Positions 1 to 8,258 of a DNA stretch of 64,000 nucleotides are shown piece after piece (the stretch's first letter is position 1; every line of letters starts with the position of its first letter). The DNA comes from Thioalkalivibrio paradoxus (lineage in GTDB: Bacteria > Pseudomonadota > Gammaproteobacteria > Ectothiorhodospirales > Ectothiorhodospiraceae), in NCBI GenBank assembly GCA_011390565.1, contig JAABSC010000001.1, positions 682,001-746,000 of the forward strand, written 5' to 3'. The notes below the pieces were generated by a model. That model was not told the DNA's origin and ran no database searches. It saw only the letters and a program-made list of their open reading frames with translations. A program made the translations under genes and the position numbers.

Positions 1-547
1 CGTCGGCCCGCGCCTCAACCTCGCCTTCCTGATGCAGAAGCCCGAGGTCGATGAAGAACAGCACCGGATTTTCGTCCCGGATTGCGGCCTTCAGCAGGCC
101 CCGGAAGTCCGCCGGCGTCGAGGGCATCAGCACCTTCAACCCTGGCGCGTGGACGAACATGGCCTCCAGGTTATGGTTGTGCTGAGCGCCGACCGCCCAC
201 CCGGCACCGGTCATCGCCATCGCCACCATCGGGAAGCTGAACTGCCCGCCCGAAATGTAGCGCAGTTTGCCCGCACTGTTCACCAGTGCGTCCATCGAGT
301 ATGGCAGGAAAGGTGCGAACAGCAGGTCCACCACCGGCCGCAGTCCTCCCGCGGCGGCCCCCACCGCGGTGCCGGCCATGATTGCCTCCGCCAACGGCGT
401 ATTGCGCACGCGCTCGGCGCCGAAATCCTCCACAAGGTCGCGGTGCTTGGTCGCGACCCCTTCACCCATCAGAATCACGCGCGGGTCGTGTTCCATCTCC
501 TCGCGCAGCGCCTGGTGAATGGCTTGTTCCACGGTCATGCGGGTCAT
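1..547 (-). CDS. 2-oxo acid dehydrogenase E1 component, beta subunit (N-terminal part)
   Basis: The beta half of a thiamine-diphosphate dependent E1 enzyme that decarboxylates pyruvate or acetoin and passes the two-carbon unit to the lipoyl E2 subunit in the cytoplasm. Reading from 547 the protein begins MTRMTVEQAIHQALREEM and continues in frame to the window edge (about 182 residues), so the C-terminal domain is missing from view. The stretch ending with a polar GAQHNHNLEAMFVHAPGLKV segment is typical of the E1 beta fold. Start chosen at 547 because GGAGAGA lies just upstream; it sits 30 bases after the alpha-subunit stop, so both subunits are in one operon. Acetoin versus pyruvate specificity cannot be told from this piece. 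Confidence 0.85.
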   Translation of the reverse strand, partial: MTRMTVEQAIHQALREEMEHDPRVILMGEGVATKHRDLVEDFGAERVRNTPLAEAIMAGTAVGAAAGGLRPVVDLLFAPFLPYSMDALVNSAGKLRYISGGQFSFPMVAMAMTGAGWAVGAQHNHNLEAMFVHAPGLKVLMPSTPADFRGLLKAAIRDENPVLFFIDLGLLHQEGEVEARAD

Positions 548-577
548 CGTTCTCTCCTCGCCCGGCTCAGGCACGGC

Positions 578-1600
578 TCAGGCATAAACGTGGTCGGTGA
601 GCCGGTCGGGCGCGGGCCATGCGCTCGCCTGCGCGAAGGCCGCCGCGGCCTCAATGCGCTCGCGTACGCGCCGTTCCATCGCTGCCAACCCCTCCGGGTC
701 GATCAGCCCGCTTTCCAGCAGGTGTTCCCGATACCCTTGGATGGGATCCCGCCGCCGCCAGGCCACGAGCTCATCGGGATCGACGTAGGATTGATCGTCC
801 GGTTCGAAATGGCCGCGCTGGCGGTATGTGACCAATTCCAGAAACTGCGGGCTACCTGTGACCCGGATCTCGGCCACCGCTCGGGCAGCCGCGGCATACA
901 CCTCCTCGACCGCGTTGCCGTCGACAGAGCGCGTGGGCAGGCCGTGGCTGTGCGCCCAGTCCGCGATGGCCCGGTCCGGCATCGTCTCGAGGCGGTGCAC
1001 GAAGGCCTGCCACTGATTGTTCTCGCAGACAAACAGCAGCGGCAATTGCCATTGGACCGCGAGATTCAACGACTCGTGGAAGATGCCCTCGCACGCCGCG
1101 CCATCGCCGAAGAACACCGCGACGATGCCGCCCGGCTCCCCCCGGCCCATTTTCTGCGCGAGCGCCATCCCCGGCGCCATCGACAGCTCGCCTCCGACGA
1201 TAGTGGAGGTGAGGACCACGCCCAACTCACGTGACGCGATGTGCAGGCTGCCGCTGCGCCCCCCACAGTAGCCGTCCGTGCGGCCCAGCACCTCGGCCAT
1301 CATCCGCCCGGGGTCTGCCCCGCGGGCGATCAGATGCCCGGCGCTGCGATGGTTGGTCAGGATGCGGTCGCGTTCGTCCAGCGCCCCGATCACACCTACC
1401 GCGCAGGCCTCCTGGCCCACGCTGGTGCAGGTGCCCGGCGCCCCTCCGCGCTGGAGCTCGACCAGTTGCTCTTCGTAGGCGCGGATCAGCATCATCGTCT
1501 CCAGGCTGCTCAGACGCGCTTCAGGCGTTGCGCTTTCGTGTGTCGGTCCGGGCACGCCGTGGTGGTCCGCGACGGGTTCTGTATGTTCTGAAACGTTCAT
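578..1600 (-). CDS. 2-oxo acid (pyruvate/acetoin) dehydrogenase E1 component, alpha subunit
   Basis: Catalytic partner of the beta subunit encoded directly downstream; uses thiamine diphosphate and Mg2+ to decarboxylate a 2-oxo acid. The 340-residue length matches the alpha chains of heterotetrameric E1 enzymes. The ThDP motif is visible as GDGAACEG followed about 25 residues later by FVCENNQWQ, and the C-terminal half has the usual YVDPDELVAWRRRDPI block. AGGAG is positioned nine bases before the ATG at 1600. An E2/E3 pair is not in the window, so the complete complex must be encoded beyond the left edge or elsewhere. The AcoA-type acetoin dehydrogenase subunit is the main alternative. Confidence 0.88.
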   Translation of the reverse strand: MNVSEHTEPVADHHGVPGPTHESATPEARLSSLETMMLIRAYEEQLVELQRGGAPGTCTSVGQEACAVGVIGALDERDRILTNHRSAGHLIARGADPGRMMAEVLGRTDGYCGGRSGSLHIASRELGVVLTSTIVGGELSMAPGMALAQKMGRGEPGGIVAVFFGDGAACEGIFHESLNLAVQWQLPLLFVCENNQWQAFVHRLETMPDRAIADWAHSHGLPTRSVDGNAVEEVYAAAARAVAEIRVTGSPQFLELVTYRQRGHFEPDDQSYVDPDELVAWRRRDPIQGYREHLLESGLIDPEGLAAMERRVRERIEAAAAFAQASAWPAPDRLTDHVYA

Positions 1601-1639
1601 GTCTCTGGCTCCTCTGGCTGATCCCTTGGTGCGGGTGGC

Positions 1640-2131
1640 CTAGTTCGGCAGGTTCTTCACCACGAACTCGATGTACGGTGTGTCTACCGCCACCTCGGGC
1701 CCGACCGCAGGGGGGGCCGGCGAGCCGGCCGGACCCCGCTCGCGCAGATAGTGGTACATCGCCGCCAGATCCTCGTCGGTCATCTCGCGCAGGTTGAACC
1801 AGGGCATCGGCGGGCGCATCGGCTGGCGCACCCGCGCGAGCCACTGCGCCTCGGTCAGCTGGTCCGCGTAAAGGCGCAGATTGCTGGGGTAGGTGGTTCC
1901 CCAGGGACCCTGGAACCCGATGGAATCGCCGGTGAACCATTGCTCCTCAGGGATCTGGCCTTCTTTCTGCATGTATCCGGGGGTGTGGCAGTCGTTGCAG
2001 CCGCCCGTGATCATCAGGTACCGGCCGCGTTCCGCGCTTCCGCGATCCGTGTTGGTATCGGCGGCAACCAAGGTGAGCGGCAGGACACCGCAGGCAATTA
2101 GCAGGGAGTGCAGCAGCGGATTGGCTTTCAT
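1640..2131 (-). CDS. Secreted monohaem cytochrome c
   Basis: A 163-residue periplasmic electron carrier. The first 24 residues form a signal peptide (MKANPLLHSLLIACGVLPLT, then VAADT), followed by a single haem-attachment site CNDCH near residue 45 and a methionine-rich stretch around MPWFNLREM that could supply the distal ligand. I chose the ATG at 2131 rather than one seven codons upstream because GAGGAGA precedes it and the signal peptide then starts directly. It is 40 bases upstream of the E1 alpha gene on the same strand, but nothing links it to that enzyme functionally. Its redox partner is unknown. Confidence 0.85.
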   Translation of the reverse strand: MKANPLLHSLLIACGVLPLTLVAADTNTDRGSAERGRYLMITGGCNDCHTPGYMQKEGQIPEEQWFTGDSIGFQGPWGTTYPSNLRLYADQLTEAQWLARVRQPMRPPMPWFNLREMTDEDLAAMYHYLRERGPAGSPAPPAVGPEVAVDTPYIEFVVKNLPN

Positions 2132-2335
2132 GATCTTCTCCTCGGGATCCAACGGTCTGTAGCCAGGAGGTTACCCGCACCGATGCCGTGGTTTTCCTAA
2201 ATCTTGGCTCAGAAAACCTTAAAACCTTGCTAAGTTCGCGGGCGGGGACGCCGCTCTCTGGGTAACCACGCGTTTTTTGAAACCACCACACGTTGTTGGG
2301 GCCTAATGTTCATGCAACGGCCTGGAGAACGCGCC

Positions 2336-2875
2336 ATGCACAGACGCACGCTTCTGCGGCAGATGCTGGCCGCCGCGACGATTCCCCTGTGGCTTCCCGC
2401 CTGCAGCCGGGTAGAGACACCGTTGGACGCATCTCTGGGGGCAGGCCAGGGGGACCCGATCATGCCACTGGACGTGAGCCCCCGGTTCTGGCGCGACCTG
2501 CTGCCGCCTGACCGCTATCGCGTGCTGTTCGAGGAGGCTACCGAACCAGCGTGGAGCAGCCCCCTCGACCAGGAGAAGCGTGCCGGCACCTACGTTTGCG
2601 CAGCCTGCTACCTGCCGTTGTTCGCCAGCGCTGACAAGTACGACAGCGGTACGGGCTGGCCGAGCTTCACCCGACCACTGCCCGGCCGTGTGGGGACCAA
2701 GACCGACTACAAGCTGATCTGGCCGCGCACCGAGTACCATTGCATCCGCTGCGGTGGCCACCAGGGACACGTCTTCAACGACGGCCCGCAACCCACCGGC
2801 CAACGCTGGTGCAACAATGGGCTGGCGTTGGAATTCTTCCCCGAGGGGGAGGAACTGCCGGCACTGAGAGGCTGA
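2336..2875 (+). CDS. msrB: Peptide-methionine (R)-S-oxide reductase MsrB, exported
   Basis: Reduces the R epimer of methionine sulfoxide in oxidised proteins. The protein opens with MHRRTLLRQMLAAATIPLWL and a cysteine at position 23 (LPAC), which reads as a lipoprotein or Tat-like export signal, so this copy probably acts in the periplasm. Two zinc CxxC pairs are present (CAAC and CIRC) and the catalytic cysteine lies in RWCNNGLALEF. The ATG at 2336 has GGAG nine bases upstream; an ATG at 2306 would only prefix the signal. It overlaps nothing and is followed two bases after its stop by msrA, so the two epimer-specific enzymes are coupled. Confidence 0.92.
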   Translation: MHRRTLLRQMLAAATIPLWLPACSRVETPLDASLGAGQGDPIMPLDVSPRFWRDLLPPDRYRVLFEEATEPAWSSPLDQEKRAGTYVCAACYLPLFASADKYDSGTGWPSFTRPLPGRVGTKTDYKLIWPRTEYHCIRCGGHQGHVFNDGPQPTGQRWCNNGLALEFFPEGEELPALRG

Positions 2876-2877
2876 TC

Positions 2878-3519
2878 ATGACGACATTCCTGCGAACGGG
2901 CCTGGCATCTCTTCTCGTCTCGATCGTTCTTGGTGGCAGCGGCTCCGTCGGGGCGCAGACGAACGGAGATGCGGCGTCTGCCTCGGGCGAAACCGCTCTC
3001 GCGACCTTTGCCGGTGGCTGTTTCTGGTGCATGGAGCCGCCCTATGATCGGATCGACGGCGTGCTGTCCACGACCTCGGGCTACGCCGGCGGTCCTGAGC
3101 GCGACCCCACGTACGAACAGGTTGCGGGAGGGCAGACCGGGCATGCCGAGGTTGTGCAGGTCGTGTACGACCCGGCCCGTGTGAGTTACGGGGAATTGCT
3201 GCGCGTGTTCTGGCGGAACATCGATCCGTTCGCGGTGGACCGGCAGTTCTGCGATTCCGGCCGCCAGTACCGGAGCGCCATCTATGTGCACGACGAGGCA
3301 CAGCGCGCCGCGGCCGAGGCTTCGTTGCACGAGGTGGCAGAACGCTTCGACGACCCGATCGCCACGCGAATCGAGCCTGTCGGCGACAGTTTTTACCCCG
3401 CCGAGCAATATCACCAGGACTACTACCAGAAGAACCCGCTGCGCTACCGTTTCTACCGCACCACGTGTGGCCGCGACCGCCGCCTTGGTGAGATTTGGGG
3501 CGACGAGGCCGGCGGATAG
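2878..3519 (+). CDS. msrA: Peptide-methionine (S)-S-oxide reductase MsrA, exported
   Basis: Repairs the S epimer of methionine sulfoxide. A cleavable signal peptide (about residues 1-26, ending SVGAQ) precedes the catalytic GGCFWC motif with the nucleophilic Cys48, and the C-terminal half keeps the family's GDSFYPAEQYHQDYYQKNP block. At 213 residues it is the usual catalytic domain plus signal. It starts two bases after the msrB stop. Having both enzymes secreted as separate adjacent polypeptides suggests a periplasmic protein-repair pair; the electron donor (a DsbD/CcdA-type reductase in other bacteria) is not in the window. Confidence 0.93.
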   Translation: MTTFLRTGLASLLVSIVLGGSGSVGAQTNGDAASASGETALATFAGGCFWCMEPPYDRIDGVLSTTSGYAGGPERDPTYEQVAGGQTGHAEVVQVVYDPARVSYGELLRVFWRNIDPFAVDRQFCDSGRQYRSAIYVHDEAQRAAAEASLHEVAERFDDPIATRIEPVGDSFYPAEQYHQDYYQKNPLRYRFYRTTCGRDRRLGEIWGDEAGG

Positions 3520-3645
3520 TCCCGTTGTTCCAGGGGGGAGAGCCGTCCCCGAAGCCGCGGAAACTCACAGTTCAGCGTTTTGCCGACCGTGGCTTTGAAG
3601 GGACCCGCAACCGCAGGGCCGGCCGCGGGTCCAGGTCGGACTGGT

Positions 3646-4137
3646 CTACTCGGCCGGCATGGGGCTTGCCGCAGGCTCCTCGGGGGTCTCGGGCGCGTCC
3701 GTGTCCGCTGTCATGCGTGCCCACGTGGCCTTGATGTCGTCCCAGACGGCCTCGGTCCGGGTTGTTGTGGCTTCCCGGGCCTCACCCGAAAACTCGCGGG
3801 CCTGGTCCCAGGCCTGTTCAGCGCGGTCGCGGGCATTCGCGGCGACTTCCTTCGAGCGTTCCCAGGCCTCGCCGCCTTCTTCCTGACCGACGCGCCAGGC
3901 TTCGTCCGCCCGGTCACGGGCTTCCTCGGCCAACTCGGCCGCACGGTTCCACAGCCGCTCGGTCTCCGACTGGGCGGCGGTGTCCATCTCCTCCATCGGA
4001 GCCGCTGCCTCGGGTTCAGGCGCAACGGCCTGCGATTCCGTGGGTGGTTCGGCGGCGGGTTCCGGGGCGTCGCCACGTTCGCAGCCAGCCAGCGCCAGTG
4101 CGAGGGTGAGCGAGAAAAGCATCAGCAGATAACGCAT
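3646..4137 (-). CDS. Lipoprotein with a Trp-containing coiled-coil repeat, function unknown
   Basis: I do not recognise this 163-residue protein. It begins MRYLLMLFSLTLALALAGC, a clear lipoprotein signal with Cys19 as the lipidated residue, then a Pro/Glu/Ala-rich linker to about residue 55. From there it is an amphipathic alpha-helical region with an approximate repeat of the type RDRADEAW.., EAWERSKE, RDRAEQAWDQAREF, which should form a coiled coil at the membrane surface. The ATG at 4137 follows AGGAGGG; an upstream in-frame ATG would add ten residues ahead of the signal. It is convergent with msrA and lies downstream of a DUF4126 gene. Confidence 0.75.
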   Translation of the reverse strand: MRYLLMLFSLTLALALAGCERGDAPEPAAEPPTESQAVAPEPEAAAPMEEMDTAAQSETERLWNRAAELAEEARDRADEAWRVGQEEGGEAWERSKEVAANARDRAEQAWDQAREFSGEAREATTTRTEAVWDDIKATWARMTADTDAPETPEEPAASPMPAE

Positions 4138-4285
4138 TTTGCCCTCCTGAAACGTTTTGAAAGTCACATACGGAAGTGTAGTCGCCCAGCGTCGGGTAGG
4201 GTAGCGGGACTGGGACCCGACGCCGCGTTTGCAGCCGGGGCGCCATTCGAGGGTGGGAGGACCCGCCCGACAGGGTTGCCACGTC

Positions 4286-4897
4286 TCACGCGCCCGGGGC
4301 AGGTGCGCTGCGTCGCCGTTCGCGCAGCAGCCGGATCAGGCGGAGGAGCAGCCACACCAGAGCCACGATCACCAGCACGCCAAAGACCAGCGGGATCAGC
4401 AGCGCGAACGCGATCGTGAGCAGGCTGCCACCGGTCTCCGACGTGGCGATCAGTGGATTCGCCAGACCGCCGGTCGAGGTTGTGGACACTCCGCGTGCCA
4501 GCACGGTCGTGCCCTGCACGATTCCCGCCGAACCGCCACCCAGCAGCGCCGCCGTGCCCCACTGCAGCAGCCCGTTCATCTCCGGCAGCAGCGACGCCAC
4601 GATCACCGTGCCGCCGCCGATCGCGGCCGGGGTGGCCAGGGTGTCGAGCAGGTTGTCGACCAGCGGAACGTAATAGGCACCGGCCTCCAGCAGGGCCGCG
4701 ATGCCGACCACGATCAGCACCGGGTCCGAGGCCAGCCAGACGAATTCCTCGCCCAGTTCGAGCAGGCCGAGGCGCGAGGCCAGCCCCAGCGCCAGCACCG
4801 GCAGGAACACGCGCAGCCCGGCGGCCGCGCTCAGGCTGATGCCCGCCATCAGCGCGGAAACGGTGCCCAGGTCGCCGATACTTTCCATGACCGCCAT
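4286..4897 (-). CDS. DUF4126 family membrane protein
   Basis: A 203-residue inner-membrane protein with several hydrophobic helices separated by glycine-rich turns, ending in a basic tail (LLRLIRLLRERRRSAPAPGA). The N-terminal block GISLSAAAGLRVFLPVLALG and the later PEMNGLLQWGTAALLGGGSA stretch are characteristic of the DUF4126 family, whose biochemical role is not known to me. It lies 57 bases downstream of the large AsmA-like gene on the same strand and may be cotranscribed with it, which would fit a general envelope role. Confidence 0.8.
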   Translation of the reverse strand: MAVMESIGDLGTVSALMAGISLSAAAGLRVFLPVLALGLASRLGLLELGEEFVWLASDPVLIVVGIAALLEAGAYYVPLVDNLLDTLATPAAIGGGTVIVASLLPEMNGLLQWGTAALLGGGSAGIVQGTTVLARGVSTTSTGGLANPLIATSETGGSLLTIAFALLIPLVFGVLVIVALVWLLLRLIRLLRERRRSAPAPGA

Positions 4898-4954
4898 TCT
4901 AGTGCCCTGAGTCCGAAGTTCGCAGTGTCTCAGCGTGCCCGTCGGGGCTTGCAG

Positions 4955-7879
4955 TCACCGCGCCGGGTTCCGCCCGGCGCGCCAGTTGTCGAACCAGCGG
5001 CGCGGGCGCACGATGCGCAGGGTCGGTTCGCTGTCGTTCAGTTCGACGCCGAGGCCGAGCGCGCCCAGGCTCGCATACAACGCGCCGTTCGAACTGCCCT
5101 CCGCCAGTTCCAGATCGGCGAGCACCGTGAGGTTCTCGCCCTGAAGATCGAGATCGCTGAGCCGGATCCGGGTGTCGTTCAGGTCCAGCCGCGCGGTCCC
5201 CTCGATGCCCTGAACGTTCAGCAGCCGGCCCACCCAGCCGTTGTCCCGGGCGCGGGCGAGGAACAGGCGGGCCAGCAGGCCGGTATCGCGCATCGTCAAT
5301 GCCAGCCGGCTGGCCAGGCGGATCTGCTCCGTCCAGCGCAGTTGTGCGTCGTCGAAGTCGAGTTGCACCCACCAGCCGGCATCGCCCGGTTGCTCGCCGT
5401 TCTGCCGCTGCACCTGATCCAGGCGCAGGAATGACCGCGCCGCATTGAACTGCCGGGTCGTCAGGTCGCCCTCCGCGAGCCGCAGGGCGAGCTGCAGGTC
5501 CCCGCGCAGGTGCTGATCGAGCAACGCCAGTTCGACGCCGCGGGCCCGCAGGTTGACCTCGCCACGGGCCTCGAGCCCCACCAGTGTGAACTCGCTGGCG
5601 AGCCGCGCCGTCCCGCCGAGCAGCGTGATACCTGCGTCTTCGGGCAGGTAGGCGTTGTACCGGCTGAAATCCGGAACCTCCGTCTCCGGCAGGGAGATCC
5701 GTGTGGTGAAGTGCCGGGGCTCCGGTGCCGCAAGTACTTCCGAAAACTGCCCGGTTCGGGTCGTGACGAGCAGATCCCGGCCCTTGAGGCGCGGCCGCTC
5801 GTCGTCCCGCCGCTGCAGCGCGTACCGCGGAATCTCGAGCGTGAGCCGGGCCTCTTCGGGTGTTTCCAGGAGCGCGTTCAATTCGCCGCGGCCGGCCGCT
5901 TGATGGTCGAGAAAGCCCACCTGCAGGTGTTCGGCGGCCACCTGCAACCCGGTACCCGGGAGGAGCCGGTTGCCCTCGAAACTGCCCTGGAACTGGATCT
6001 GTCCTCCGCCCTGAACCGCCAGTCCGTGAGCGTCGGGAAGAAACAGGTTCAGGAACCCGAGTTGCCGCACGCTGCCTTCCAGAACCCATCGGCCTGCGGG
6101 TATGCCGTTCCATCGGTGCAGACGCCCTTCGCGCAGTACCAGATCGCTTTCCAAATGTTCCGCCCCCGGTGTCTCCCCCCGGGCCAGCCAACGCAGACGG
6201 CTGCCGCCGATGTCCAGCTGCGTGCCGTCCAGCATGGCCTCGCTGAGGGCCAGCGTGAACTCGAGGTCGTTTTCCACGGCGTGCCCTTTCAGGCGGGTGC
6301 GCAGCTTCTCGCCGGACAGTGAAAGCGAGCCCCGCATCCTGTTTTCGGCCACGACCAGCCGCCCTTCAGTCAGCGCACTGCCGCCCATCAGCCGCAGTGG
6401 CGCGGGGTCGGCGAGGAAGGGCTCGAGGTAAGGCTGCAACGCGCTGATGTCGGGCAGGTGCGCAGTTCGCCAGACGACCTCGGCACGGGCACGGTCCCTG
6501 ACCTGTTCCGGATCGACGGGGCCGGTCGCCGACAGCTGCAGTTCGGCACCGGCAAGCAGCGGGCGCGCGTGATGCTGCAGGGTGGCCCCGGTCAGCAGCA
6601 CGTCCAGCGAGATCTGGTCGTTCTCCAGTCCCGCGCGCAGTGTGCCTTCGCCGCTGGCGGCGTAATCGAGCCCTCTGACCTCGAGTTGCGGTGCGCTGAT
6701 CTCCAGCCGGGCCTCAGCCGGGCGCCGGCCCAGCGTCTCCAGCTCCGCCTGCACTGCGCCCGCGCCGCGCAGCCGGATGCCCTGGTCATCGAACAGGTGC
6801 GCCAGATAGGGATCGAGCATATCCAGACGGCTCACGTCGCCGCGCAGCGCAAGCCACGCCCGCGCCGGTTCCTCCAGCCGGTCCAGGCGCCGGTTGTTCA
6901 GGTCCACCTTGAGCGTCAGTGTGGTTTCGTGGGCGTAGGGGTCCGAATCGGCCAGGGTCACGTCGCGCAGCTGCGTGCTGAAAGTCAGCCATTCCGGGTG
7001 TTCAGGCGACACTTCCAGGAGCACCGTGCCGTCGCCCTGCGCACGGTGCACCGTCGCCATCACCCCCTGCGCGGCCGGTTCGCGGTCCGGCCAGAGGTCC
7101 TCGCGCAGCCGCGGCTCGTCGACTTCGACACGCAACGCGGGTGAGTCCAGCTGCAGGGTGCTGCCCGGCGCAAGTACTCCCCGGGCCAACGTCAGATCGC
7201 CCTGCAGCCGGCCATGGCCGGACAGCGCGAGCCAGGGCAGGGGTTCCAGATAAGGCATGAAGACATCCCAGGCGTCGGCATGGGCATCCAGCTGAACGGC
7301 GCCGGACAAGGCCTCCAGAATCTCCGCGCCGACCTCTCTCGGCGCGACACGGGCCAGTGACGCCTCGGCGGTGAGGGCGATGTCGCGCACCAGGGTGACC
7401 CCGTCAGTGTCGCGCCGCAGTCGGCCGCCCTCCAGACGGAGTGCCAGGTGGCGGATCGCCAGCTGTCGAGCCGTGAACACGGTGTCCTCCAGGCGCAGTT
7501 CCCCGGCACCCACGAGGGCCAGCTCGTTCAGCGTCAGGCGCCGGATCCCGCGGGCATCGAGCGAACGGATGTGCAGCTCGCCACGAAGCAGCGCAAGCAG
7601 CGAGAGTTCCAGTGTGGCACGGTCCGCGGCTACCGAGAGCGCGAGTTCGTCGTCTTCCCGGGCCAGATGGAACCCTTCGACCTCCCAGCGACCGGGGTGT
7701 CGGCTGCGGCCGGTCTCCCAGGAGATCTCGACCCCTTCTACCTGGGAGAGCCGCTGCGGCAGCCAAGGGCTGTTGAGCAGCCAGTAGCTGCCCGCGAACC
7801 AGACGAGCACCAGCAGCGTCAGCCCGGCGAGCAGCGACAGGACTGGATGGCGGCGGAAGACGGTCGGGCGTTTCGACAT
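4955..7879 (-). CDS. Very large AsmA/YdbH-like envelope protein
   Basis: A protein of about 974 residues with one N-terminal membrane anchor (HPVLSLLAGLTLLVLVWFAG) and then an almost continuous run of alternating beta-type segments such as LTLEIPRYAL and GGTARLASEFTLVG. This architecture matches the AsmA/YdbH/TamB group, which forms long hydrophobic grooves carrying phospholipids across the periplasm; the C-terminal half with its repeated EGTARLDL, GENLTVLADLEL pattern supports this. Membership in the YdbH branch is an inference. The ATG at 7879 is chosen because a GGGGG tract precedes it and the anchor follows at once; ATGs at 7900 and 7951 are also in frame. Confidence 0.7.
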   Translation of the reverse strand: MSKRPTVFRRHPVLSLLAGLTLLVLVWFAGSYWLLNSPWLPQRLSQVEGVEISWETGRSRHPGRWEVEGFHLAREDDELALSVAADRATLELSLLALLRGELHIRSLDARGIRRLTLNELALVGAGELRLEDTVFTARQLAIRHLALRLEGGRLRRDTDGVTLVRDIALTAEASLARVAPREVGAEILEALSGAVQLDAHADAWDVFMPYLEPLPWLALSGHGRLQGDLTLARGVLAPGSTLQLDSPALRVEVDEPRLREDLWPDREPAAQGVMATVHRAQGDGTVLLEVSPEHPEWLTFSTQLRDVTLADSDPYAHETTLTLKVDLNNRRLDRLEEPARAWLALRGDVSRLDMLDPYLAHLFDDQGIRLRGAGAVQAELETLGRRPAEARLEISAPQLEVRGLDYAASGEGTLRAGLENDQISLDVLLTGATLQHHARPLLAGAELQLSATGPVDPEQVRDRARAEVVWRTAHLPDISALQPYLEPFLADPAPLRLMGGSALTEGRLVVAENRMRGSLSLSGEKLRTRLKGHAVENDLEFTLALSEAMLDGTQLDIGGSRLRWLARGETPGAEHLESDLVLREGRLHRWNGIPAGRWVLEGSVRQLGFLNLFLPDAHGLAVQGGGQIQFQGSFEGNRLLPGTGLQVAAEHLQVGFLDHQAAGRGELNALLETPEEARLTLEIPRYALQRRDDERPRLKGRDLLVTTRTGQFSEVLAAPEPRHFTTRISLPETEVPDFSRYNAYLPEDAGITLLGGTARLASEFTLVGLEARGEVNLRARGVELALLDQHLRGDLQLALRLAEGDLTTRQFNAARSFLRLDQVQRQNGEQPGDAGWWVQLDFDDAQLRWTEQIRLASRLALTMRDTGLLARLFLARARDNGWVGRLLNVQGIEGTARLDLNDTRIRLSDLDLQGENLTVLADLELAEGSSNGALYASLGALGLGVELNDSEPTLRIVRPRRWFDNWRAGRNPAR

Positions 7880-8258
7880 TCCGGCACCCCCGTTCTTCAT
7901 GAAGACCTTTCTGTCGGGGTATGGTACCGGTTGTCCGGGCTGTCGATGCATCCTTTACCAGAGCGCTCTCTGCGTTGCTGTTGGTCGCGGAAGCCGCTCT
8001 GCCCCCTGTTCCCGCCTGTACGATCTCGACTTCCGGCCGGAACGCTGCTTCACTTCATGGATAGCCGTTGGGACGCAAATCGTGCCAGAACACATCGTCG
8101 TCATTCGGGGTCACCCCGAGCGCAATGAGCGCCGTCCCTCCCGTGCGTTGGCGAATGTCTGTGCCGAGGGGCCGGGGCAGGCGAAGTCTGGCGGGTTGCG
8201 TTCGCCGAGCTGGACTTCCCGTTATTGCGCGGCGTATGGGCCTGGCCGGGGAGCGGAC
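7880..8258. promoter_or_regulatory. Divergent intergenic region between the AsmA-like and LpxR-like genes
   Basis: About 380 bases without a convincing gene, separating two divergently transcribed envelope genes, so both promoters must be here. The only structured element I see is a perfect 7-bp inverted repeat with a single central base at 8105-8119 (TCGGGGT-C-ACCCCGA). Open frames run through the region on both strands but have no family resemblance and look like compositional artefacts. Confidence 0.4.

Noticed and set aside
2190..2218. Inverted repeat GGTTTTC-N15-GAAAACC upstream of msrB as an operator
   Set aside because: Short arms in a locally AT-rich promoter region; too weak to list as a site without comparative data.
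4229..5434. Open frame of 401 codons on the plus strand
   Set aside because: Antisense to the DUF4126 and AsmA-like genes; composition is Gln/Arg/His-rich with no domain.
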